Source: Oscillospiraceae bacterium (GTDB lineage: Bacteria > Bacillota > Clostridia > Oscillospirales > Oscillospiraceae). Taken from it: DNA of 6,681 bases. The notes beneath the pieces are model-generated. The model was not told the DNA's origin, did no database searches, and worked only from the letters and a program-made list of their open reading frames with translations. The position numbers were made by a program, and so were the translations under genes. The stretch covers positions 1 to 6,681 of the forward strand of contig JAISAA010000115.1 of the NCBI GenBank assembly GCA_031266955.1, given 5' to 3'. Below, in pieces: positions 1 to 5,535 of the stretch; the first letter of the stretch is position 1; the number at the start of each line of letters is the position of its first letter.

Positions 1-2046
1 AAGGTTCAAATGCTCGATCATACCTATATCAAGCATTTCAAAAAACGTGTATTTCTTGGGGAGCGTGAAATTTGAGCCGCTGACGTCCACAAATGTATTC
101 GCAAGGACACCGGCAATACGCTGTTTGTCGACCTGTTGCGGCGCGTCCGCGCTGAACGGTATCGGAGGGTCGCTTACATCGCCAATCAGCGTTAAGCTTC
201 CGGCGCCGCCTCCGCGTAATTCGACCACGGCGGTACACTCCTTTGGCAGATCGGCAAGACGCTCGAACATCGACAGCACGGTAAATTTAATATTCTCTTT
301 GTGCTCAAGGACGCGCCGAACACATTCAGCCTTTGACGCGAGCTCCTTGTCCAGGCATATAATCACAAAGTACGGGGCTTCATCTTCAAGCTTGCTTTCA
401 CTCAATTCCTTGCGGTACTCAATTATCGAATCAAGCGTTGACGACAGTTCCTTGGCTTCATCTGAATTAGTGGCGATATATCGGACTGTACGCTCATTAT
501 TCATCGTATGGGGCAGCCAACGGGCAAAAGCAAGGTCGGCGGCGCTGCTTTCGTCATATATCAAAACGACCTTGACCTCATCGTAGCTGTGCAGGGCGAC
601 AATTTGGAGAATGAGACTTTCGGCGTATGAGAACATATCTTGCCGTTCAGCATACAAGCCGCTGATAAAGCGTTCCGCGACCGATACGCAGACTGGAACG
701 TTTTTAAGCCAACGTTTCTTTTCGCCGAACCGATAAGTCAGCTCGGTCAAATTGTCCTGTTCTACGGTAAATCTGCGCTCGGAATACTGGATGCTTGCTT
801 TAAGCGGCAAATTCCCGTACCCGAGGCGCAGTGACAGAAAATCGGTGTGCTTCGGCGTGCGTTCCCAAATCTGCGGCGTCGGGGAGAGTACGCGGCTGAC
901 GTAAGTCTCGGTATTGACGTCGTTATCACGCAGTATCCGCTCCTGCCTTTCGGTCTCTCGGGCTACGAGCTGTTCCATTTGAGCAAGGTACTCTTTGTAA
1001 GCTTCCTGCCTCTTTGCCTCACGGCGCTCGCGCAATTTCTTTTGGAACATTTTTGTTATAAGCGGCCACATCAGCGTTCCAAGCAGCATACTGAGACACA
1101 TAACTATCGACGGGATCGCCGACGTGACGTCTCCGCGCTCAATTGCGCTTGTTACGGCAAAGACGCCGCTTGCCACGGACGCCATACCCATTGTAAGCGA
1201 CGGCCCGATCAACATAAGCATCGGAACATCGTCGCTGTTTTGATTCGTCGGCGGCGCGTCGAGCTTCAGTTCAAACGTATCCACATCATGCTTGAAACGC
1301 GGCGCCCGGTAAAAATAATCGCTCGCGGCATCGAAATAATCGTCATCGTCCGGGTCGGCGGCCGGCGCATCCGCCGCCGGAGCGTGGTATTCACGCAAGA
1401 CGCCGCTTTGCACCCGGACGTTTTTGTCGGGATTGTTAATAAAGATAAAACGACCGACGACTACAAGCTGCAAACCCATTATGTAGATGACGTCCCCATT
1501 GATTATTCGCTGCTGCCTTACGGCTCTGCCGTTCAGATATGTATTATTTGTGCTGCTCAAGTCGCGGACGCTCACGCCGTCGCGGACGCTCACGCCGTCC
1601 GGTGAAAATATCAATTCGGCGTGTTTATCGGAAACGAAACTATTGGAGTAGATGATATTATTATCTTCACCACGCCCGATCGTCAGCGTCGTCTGTGCGC
1701 CCGTAAGCTCGTAACCGCAGTATCGCTTGCGGTCATCGCTAAGAGGTTCGGTATAAAGTATATACTTCAAATTGCCGTCCGCGCTCTGTATCCTATACAG
1801 CTCAAGAGGGCTGAGTAATATACTTTGCACTGCGTTATTACTCTTATCAAGAATTTTGAAACGCCGGTTCGATTTTAGAATCCATTCCGAAGCGCCGCCG
1901 GATTCCGTGGAGCGCAACGCCTCCACCGCAACAACATCTGACATTTTCATATCGACGTTTCTGCCGCGCATCCAATAGCGCCCGGCGCATTTCACCGGCA
2001 GAACGACACTGCTGTATTCTTGTTGTGAAAGAAGCGTCAGTTTCAT
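1..2046 (-). CDS. essC: Type VII secretion ATPase EssC-like, N-terminal 682 residues (partial)
   Basis: I translated this frame by hand: 682 codons without a stop, leaving the window at base 1, so the C-terminal half is missing. EssC is the membrane FtsK/SpoIIIE-type motor of firmicute type VII secretion and drives export of WXG100-like substrates. Visible parts, in order, are a degenerate first FHA-like domain (about 1-105) and a second FHA domain (about 110-200) with G124-R125, S139-D-K-H142 and N167-N-T-Y-L-N-G173. An acidic linker (220-245) follows, leading into a family-like YFYRAPRF stretch (244-251). Two membrane segments come next (about 275-299 and 310-330, with WPL at 327), then a charged helix (335-375) and an IWERTP...DFLSLRLG region (393-409) typical of EssC. 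The region to 682 is soluble and precedes the P-loop ATPase domains, which would lie outside the window. The ATG has an AGGAGAA ribosome binding site at 2051-2057. It is the last gene of the visible operon. Family assignment rests on recalled family patterns, not a search. Confidence 0.9.
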   Translation of the reverse strand, partial: MKLTLLSQQEYSSVVLPVKCAGRYWMRGRNVDMKMSDVVAVEALRSTESGGASEWILKSNRRFKILDKSNNAVQSILLSPLELYRIQSADGNLKYILYTEPLSDDRKRYCGYELTGAQTTLTIGRGEDNNIIYSNSFVSDKHAELIFSPDGVSVRDGVSVRDLSSTNNTYLNGRAVRQQRIINGDVIYIMGLQLVVVGRFIFINNPDKNVRVQSGVLREYHAPAADAPAADPDDDDYFDAASDYFYRAPRFKHDVDTFELKLDAPPTNQNSDDVPMLMLIGPSLTMGMASVASGVFAVTSAIERGDVTSAIPSIVMCLSMLLGTLMWPLITKMFQKKLRERREAKRQEAYKEYLAQMEQLVARETERQERILRDNDVNTETYVSRVLSPTPQIWERTPKHTDFLSLRLGYGNLPLKASIQYSERRFTVEQDNLTELTYRFGEKKRWLKNVPVCVSVAERFISGLYAERQDMFSYAESLILQIVALHSYDEVKVVLIYDESSAADLAFARWLPHTMNNERTVRYIATNSDEAKELSSTLDSIIEYRKELSESKLEDEAPYFVIICLDKELASKAECVRRVLEHKENIKFTVLSMFERLADLPKECTAVVELRGGGAGSLTLIGDVSDPPIPFSADAPQQVDKQRIAGVLANTFVDVSGSNFTLPKKYTFFEMLDIGMIEHLNL
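1561..1596 (-). repeat. Exact 18-bp tandem duplication inside the essC FHA domain
   Basis: The 18-bp unit GTCGCGGACGCTCACGCC occurs twice back to back with no mismatch, and three further bases continue the pattern. It is in frame and repeats residues GVSVRD (151-156 and 157-162) of the EssC-like protein, between the conserved S139xxH142 and the N167/N172-G173 phosphopeptide-binding loops. A usual FHA domain has one copy of this strand, so one unit looks like an inserted duplicate. Confidence 0.9.
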
Positions 2047-2111
2047 ATACTTCTCCTCTCTCTTAGTCTATTCGCAAGGCTGTGGGCAAAAGCTGAATAT
2101 GCAACATTCAT
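2043..2111 (-). CDS. Possible 22-residue peptide bridging the VWA-FHA gene and essC
   Basis: A short frame starts with ATG at 2111-2109 and ends with TGA at 2045-2043. It would encode 22 residues beginning MNVAYSAFAHSL and ending in a very basic tail (NRLRERRSI). A good ribosome binding site, AGGTGAG, lies five bases before the ATG and contains the TGA stop of the VWA-FHA gene. The stop of the peptide overlaps the essC ATG as ATGA. This layout is what translational coupling looks like: ribosomes finishing the VWA-FHA gene could restart here and then again at essC. I do not recognise the peptide. It could be a real micropeptide with an amphipathic, basic helix, or merely a coupling ORF that carries ribosomes across the 70-base gap. 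A chance frame is also possible, since essC has its own ribosome binding site. Confidence 0.42.
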   Translation of the reverse strand: MNVAYSAFAHSLANRLRERRSI

Positions 2112-2116
2112 TCGGC

Positions 2117-3706
2117 TCACCTCTTAAATATAGATTCCGTCATTCTGTCATAGGAGCTTTCTTGAACCGGATTGTTTTGAACCGCGCCGCCAAGTGATTG
2201 TATGTAGTCGATATGCAGCACCTCGCGTCCAAATTTCAAGATGTCTCCGGAGCGTATCGGAAAAATTCCGGTGATATTGCTCCCGTTTAGCAAGGTCTTA
2301 TTTGTAAAGCCTATGTGCATGACCGCAAGCCCGTCGCTGTGCAAGACGATTTTGCATTGCTCTCTCGATATGCTCTTATCATCAAGCTGCACGGCGCAGT
2401 GTTCCGCGCGGCCTATCAGCAATTCGCCTTGAACCGGAAGCGTCCAGGTCTTACTTGGATTATTTGGATTGCTTAGTTTGATCGTAAATTGCGTCCCGGA
2501 ATAATCCGCATCGCCAATAAATTCCGTTTTCTTGTCATAATCGCTGTCCGGATATTCCCCCGAAACGCCGGATTCGGTATGCTCCAGGGCTTTTTTCTTT
2601 TTTGGTCTTGCTATCAGAAAAATTACAAGCCCAATCAGCAAAAGTAAAACAACTGCCGCTACAACAGCAAAGACAAGGTTAGCCCGTATCCATGCCGCGA
2701 CGGAGTTTGCCTTATAAACCGGAGTCGGCAAAATCTCAGGATCCGGGACCGTCGTCGGGGTCGGCTTCGGGTCGAACGTCGGCTCGGTAGTTAACTCGAC
2801 CGGCGGCTCCGGTTCTGACGGAACGTCGAAAACCGGGAATTTAACGTCTATACTGACGCTGTAAACGCCGTCTCCAATATCGACCTGTCGGGTAGTTCCG
2901 TCAAACAAGGCGGCGGGGACTTTTGCGGTGAAGAAGAAGTAGCCGCCTACGCCAAGCTTCTGCGTCAATTCCGCGATATCCGTTTGCGGGTTAAACGAAT
3001 GATACCGGCCGCCGCTCATTCTTACTATTGCTGACAGCTCTTTGTTTTCCGTGGAATCGGCTTTGCCGCTCACCGCCGCGACGTCGATAGGGTAGCGCTC
3101 ATTTTGCAGCTTCAGAAACAGCTCCTCTTTCGTTATCCCGCTGACCGTGTCGTCGACGCCGTCCGTAATTACGATAGTGCGATAAAATGTCGCTTTGCCG
3201 TCAGTCGGGGCGATACGCGGGAGCGTGTTATAAATCGCGTCAAAAATTTTGCTTTGGCTATCGTCAAATTTGATTTTATCGATCGCGTTAGACAGGTCAT
3301 AGCGATCGGCGGAGAGTTCTTGAAGCGTATCGATTGCCTCGCCGAACGCGACTATCTTGAATTCTTCGTTGACCGCCTTATCCTCCACCAATTTCTTCAG
3401 CGCGGCGGCGATATTGCCGCGCATAGCGCTCGGAATTGAGGCCGAGACGTCAACTAATACTATTGTTTTTATCAGCGCGTTTTCATCCGATAACCTTCCT
3501 GTCTCGGTGATGTCGGCATTTTGATTGGAAACGGCGCACCTCAAAGAATCGGGGCGCAGTTCACTGTCGGTGATGACCGTCATCATCTGTTCCGATATGT
3601 ATACTTGCAATACATTCGCGGAGGAATCAGCACGAGAGCCGCCCGGCAGTACGGCAAACAGCAACACCAACAATATGGGAATCAATTTATAACCTCTGCT
3701 TTTCAT
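2117..3706 (-). CDS. Membrane-anchored VWA-FHA protein of the type VII secretion operon
   Basis: This 529-residue protein starts at an ATG preceded by AAGGAGG six bases upstream (3713-3719). It has a signal peptide (1-26: basic start, hydrophobic core ILLVLLFAVL, cut probably after SRA). An extracytoplasmic von Willebrand A domain follows (about 79-255) with MIDAS residues D86-V-S88-A-S90 and T181-D182-G183; the usual middle threonine seems replaced by serine near 150-152. A proline/threonine-rich spacer (296-330) leads to one membrane helix (about 343-366) with the stop-transfer run RPKKKK. A cytoplasmic FHA domain (about 424-500) carries G432-R433, S447-R448 and N474-G475. The histidine of the usual SRxH motif is replaced by Q450. 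Predicted topology is VWA outside and FHA inside. It is the first gene after a strong promoter and is followed by essC, so a role in assembly, substrate handling or signal sensing for type VII secretion is inferred. It does not resemble EssA, EssB or EsaA. Confidence 0.9.
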   Translation of the reverse strand: MKSRGYKLIPILLVLLFAVLPGGSRADSSANVLQVYISEQMMTVITDSELRPDSLRCAVSNQNADITETGRLSDENALIKTIVLVDVSASIPSAMRGNIAAALKKLVEDKAVNEEFKIVAFGEAIDTLQELSADRYDLSNAIDKIKFDDSQSKIFDAIYNTLPRIAPTDGKATFYRTIVITDGVDDTVSGITKEELFLKLQNERYPIDVAAVSGKADSTENKELSAIVRMSGGRYHSFNPQTDIAELTQKLGVGGYFFFTAKVPAALFDGTTRQVDIGDGVYSVSIDVKFPVFDVPSEPEPPVELTTEPTFDPKPTPTTVPDPEILPTPVYKANSVAAWIRANLVFAVVAAVVLLLLIGLVIFLIARPKKKKALEHTESGVSGEYPDSDYDKKTEFIGDADYSGTQFTIKLSNPNNPSKTWTLPVQGELLIGRAEHCAVQLDDKSISREQCKIVLHSDGLAVMHIGFTNKTLLNGSNITGIFPIRSGDILKFGREVLHIDYIQSLGGAVQNNPVQESSYDRMTESIFKR

Positions 3707-3760
3707 AAAAGCCCTCCTTCTCTATTTCGGTTCCTGTTTATTACACGCCGCACGGCGGGC

Positions 3761-3834
3761 ACTGTCTCTGCACCGATCAATGGTGTGACGCAGGACGACA
3801 AGGACGACTGTTACTGCAAGCTCGCAGAGACTGT
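3761..3834 (-). other. Inverted repeat in the leader of the VWA-FHA/essC operon
   Basis: ACTGTCTCTGC (3761-3771) and GCAGAGACTGT (3824-3834) are complementary at 10 of 11 positions and enclose 52 bases. In the transcript from the promoter at 3851-3879 they would form a long-range stem closing most of the leader. The 5' arm also contains CTGC that can pair with a nearby GCAG to make a local hairpin (4-bp stem, loop GAGCTT), so the two foldings compete. A second small hairpin, CGCC-GTGC-GGCG, follows at 3747-3758. The loop contains a direct repeat AGGACGAC (3792-3799 and 3801-3808). No known riboswitch class was recognised. Confidence 0.35.
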
Positions 3835-3850
3835 ATAACTTAACCGGTAC

Positions 3851-3879
3851 ACTATACCATACCTTTTCAGAAATTTCAA
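3851..3879 (-). promoter_or_regulatory. SigA-type extended -10 promoter for the VWA-FHA/essC operon
   Basis: Reading the minus strand, TTGAAA (3879-3874) and TATAGT (3856-3851) are separated by exactly 17 bases. A TGG precedes the -10, giving the extended -10 TGn motif. An A/T block, AAAATTTT (3881-3888), lies directly upstream of the -35 like a short UP element. Transcription would begin near 3844, leaving a leader of about 138 bases before the ATG at 3706. It is the only convincing promoter seen for the left operon. Confidence 0.8.
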
Positions 3880-3888
3880 CAAAATTTT

Positions 3889-3914
3889 CCGCAGGCAAAA
3901 TATTCTGCTTGCGG
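3889..3914. promoter_or_regulatory. 26-bp inverted repeat upstream of the operon promoter, possible operator
   Basis: CCGCAGGCA (3889-3897) and TGCTTGCGG (3906-3914) form two 9-base half sites around an 8-base A/T-rich centre. Eight of nine positions are complementary, and the ninth is a G-T pair in plus-strand RNA. It sits about 10 bases upstream of the -35 hexamer of the minus promoter, the usual place for an activator site. There is no T-run on either side, so a terminator is unlikely. The binding protein is unknown. Confidence 0.35.
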
Positions 3915-3935
3915 TCAAATGTTTCAATAAAGAAA

Positions 3936-3960
3936 GACGGCCCGCATAAAACCGGCCGCC
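3936..3960 (-). terminator. Terminator-like hairpin shielding the left operon
   Basis: CGGCC (3938-3942) and GGCCG (3954-3958) form a GC-rich 5-bp stem with extra G-C pairs on each side of single mismatches. On the minus strand it is followed by the T-rich tail GTCTTTCTTTATTG. No minus-strand gene ends just before it. It could stop antisense transcription coming from the copper operon before the VWA-FHA promoter. The stem is short and interrupted, so this is a weak call. Confidence 0.28.
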
Positions 3961-3983
3961 GAATATTTTAGCGGATAAAACGC

Positions 3984-4012
3984 TTGCAATTTAGCGCTCC
4001 GCATGCTATACT
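3984..4012 (+). promoter_or_regulatory. SigA-type extended -10 promoter for the DUF218 gene
   Basis: TTGCAA (3984-3989) and TATACT (4007-4012) are 17 bases apart, with TGC directly before the -10 as an extended element. The stretch upstream (3961-3980) is A/T-rich. The expected start of transcription is near 4019, giving a leader of about 60 bases before the GTG at 4080. It points away from the promoter at 3851-3879. Confidence 0.78.
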
Positions 4013-4079
4013 GCCCCGCGTAAGGGCGGTGGATCGTGATCGGAATATCAAAACAAGCTCATAGACCGGGCCTGAGGCT

Positions 4080-4844
4080 GTGAAGCTCTGTTCGCAGGCA
4101 CGTTTGGCTTACGCCGCCGCTGTCGTTATAGCGGTATTCGGCGCGGGCGTCGGGCTCACGTTGCCGGGCGCTTTCTTTTTGCTGCAAATTTCGCCGCTCG
4201 CGGCGGGCGCCGTCGCGCTGTACGGGCTGCTGTGCTCGCTGAACAAACGGTGGCGCCGGGTCCGTTGGCTGCGGTACGCATGGTTAGCCGCGGCGGCGCT
4301 TTTCATCGCGGCGTTTGTCGCGGTCGAGCTTTTGATAGCCGTGAACGCCCGCGGCGACGTCTTGATGGATGAACCGCCTCCGGCGCGGTATATGATCGTG
4401 CTCGGCGCCGGTCTGAACGGTTCCGTGCCGAGCGCGGCGCTGCAATCGCGTCTTGAGACGGCGCGGGAGTATTTGGAGCTGCACGGCGAGGTGATCTGCG
4501 TGGTATCCGGCGGCCAAGGCGCAAACGAGGATATTCCCGAAGCGGAGGCGATGAAGCGCTGGCTCACGGAGCGCGGGATCGGCGCGGAGCGGATACTTGC
4601 GGAGCCCGCGAGCGCGAACACAGCGGAGAATATCCGGTTCTCACTTGAATTATTGCGCTCGGAATACGACGATACCGACGGCGCGATCATATGCTCCAAC
4701 GGCTATCACCTGTTCCGCGCGCGATGGCTCGCGGGACGCAGCGGCGTTGCCGCGTACACGCTGTCGGCGCCCGATTATTATACTTATCTCGGCGTGCTGG
4801 GCTGTTTCAGGGAGTTCTTTTCGGTCGCGCTGATGTGGCGGTGA
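4080..4844 (+). CDS. YdcF/SanA-family (DUF218) membrane protein
   Basis: This 254-residue protein has two or three hydrophobic segments at its N terminus (about 9-35, 36-52 and 66-88), followed by a DUF218 domain (about 103-250). Family signatures visible are VLGAG (107-111), SGGQG (143-147), E154/E156 followed by A157, the N180-T-A-E-N184 motif, and S206-N-G-Y-H210-L-F-R-A214. Members such as SanA, ElyC and YdcF are linked in other bacteria to envelope integrity or cell-wall precursor metabolism, but the reaction is not settled. The start is a GTG with only a weak, close GAGG before it. An in-frame TAG at 4062-4064 rules out a longer form, and the first membrane segment would be cut by later starts. 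It has its own promoter at 3984-4012 and stands alone, facing the lipoprotein gene tail to tail with 34 bases between. Confidence 0.88.
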   Translation: MKLCSQARLAYAAAVVIAVFGAGVGLTLPGAFFLLQISPLAAGAVALYGLLCSLNKRWRRVRWLRYAWLAAAALFIAAFVAVELLIAVNARGDVLMDEPPPARYMIVLGAGLNGSVPSAALQSRLETAREYLELHGEVICVVSGGQGANEDIPEAEAMKRWLTERGIGAERILAEPASANTAENIRFSLELLRSEYDDTDGAIICSNGYHLFRARWLAGRSGVAAYTLSAPDYYTYLGVLGCFREFFSVALMWR

Positions 4845-4878
4845 GGCGCGGCGGGAGATATTGACTCCCTCAGCGAAC

Positions 4879-5523
4879 TTACTTCAAATCAAACGCTTTC
4901 AACAGCTTATCGACCTCAGTCGCCTTGCCGTCGATATCCACGCTTACCTTTGCGAGCGTCCAGCCGTCTATCGCGTTCGGGTCGGCGCCCGCCGCGATAA
5001 GCGGCTCGGGATTCAGGACGAACACGACGTCCTTGTCGTTTGCCGGCATATCCTTCGCCCACTCGAACATATTCCCGCCGCCGAGGTCGATATTGTAGTG
5101 GTCGAGCGCGGTGTGGTAGCCTATGTATTTTCTCAGCGCGCCGGCGTCAGCCTCGAACTGCCCGAGCGCGCCGGGCGCGGCGGCTTGAACTGAATCAAAC
5201 GGCACACTGAATATAATACTGTCCTCACCGGCGTTTTCCAGCTTCGACAGCTCGAGTCCCGCCGCTGTGAAGGGCGCGGCGTCTACCGCCATACCGACGC
5301 TGTCTTCGCCGAATACGAACCAGGCTTTGCCGTCCGGGGCGGTAATCCTCCACGCGCCTGTCTCGTCATTTTCGGGAGCAAGCGCGCCGAGCACGTCCCC
5401 AAACGCCCGGACGGCGTCTTTTTGCACCACATCCAGCGACGAGCAGGCCGCCAAAGTTACTATGACTATGACTGTGACCGCAAGCGGTACAATGGCTGAT
5501 GTACGTTTTAATAGCTTTTTCAT
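4879..5523 (-). CDS. Unrecognised lipoprotein downstream of the copper ATPase
   Basis: This 214-residue protein has a lipoprotein signal peptide: basic start MKKLLKR, hydrophobic core, and lipobox L24-A-A-C27, so the mature form should be tethered to the outer face of the membrane by C27. The mature part is acidic and has no Cys, His or Met cluster of a classic copper carrier; H137, H142, M152 and M159 are the few candidate ligands. Residues 81-99 (DAAPFTAAGLELSKLENAG) and 171-188 (NPEPLIAAGADPNAIDGW) resemble each other, suggesting an internal duplication. The ATG lies 12 bases after the stop of the copper ATPase. The AGGAG ribosome binding site, nine bases upstream, overlaps that stop (TAGGAG), so the pair should be co-transcribed and perhaps translationally coupled. 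A role in metal handling at the envelope is inferred only from this position. I recall similar clostridial proteins of unknown function but cannot confirm it here. Confidence 0.8.
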   Translation of the reverse strand: MKKLLKRTSAIVPLAVTVIVIVTLAACSSLDVVQKDAVRAFGDVLGALAPENDETGAWRITAPDGKAWFVFGEDSVGMAVDAAPFTAAGLELSKLENAGEDSIIFSVPFDSVQAAAPGALGQFEADAGALRKYIGYHTALDHYNIDLGGGNMFEWAKDMPANDKDVVFVLNPEPLIAAGADPNAIDGWTLAKVSVDIDGKATEVDKLLKAFDLK

Positions 5524-5535
5524 TATGCATTTCTC

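Larger units (their letters stand above)
3722..3898 (-). other. Cryptic 58-codon frame overlapping the operon promoter and leader
   Basis: On the minus strand a frame is open for 81 codons from 3967 to the TAG at 3722-3724. The only usual start in it is a TTG at 3898-3896, giving 58 residues. The translation looks protein-like: a polar start (PAENFVEISEKVWYSV), a hydrophobic stretch (ELAVTVVLVVL), then a basic, cysteine-containing tail (HTIDRCRDSARRAACNKQ). Against it being a gene, there is no ribosome binding site before the TTG, and the -35 and -10 elements of the VWA-FHA promoter lie inside the frame. A transcript from that promoter would start after the TTG. It may be a chance frame across a non-coding leader, the remnant of a small membrane-protein gene, or part of a repeated intergenic element. 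Confidence 0.25.

Noticed and set aside
1357..1386. GC-rich repeat in the essC linker (APAAD twice)
   Set aside because: The two copies differ at DNA level and fall in a low-complexity acidic linker, so this is ordinary linker composition.
47..1605. Plus-strand frames of 179 and 252 codons opposite essC
   Set aside because: They lie entirely antisense to a continuous 682-codon frame with clear FHA, membrane and EssC motifs, have no ribosome binding site, and translate to low-complexity, Arg/Ser/His-rich sequence.
3761..3834. Leader inverted repeat as a miniature transposable element
   Set aside because: No target-site duplication flanks the arms and the element is only 74 bp; an RNA structure is the simpler reading.
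4109..4699. Minus-strand frame of 196 codons opposite the DUF218 gene
   Set aside because: It is antisense to a gene with clear family motifs and a good promoter, and its translation has no recognisable domain.
4853..4869. GGGAG / CTCCC hairpin between the convergent DUF218 and lipoprotein genes
   Set aside because: The stem is only five base pairs and no T-run follows on either strand, so a shared intrinsic terminator is not supported.
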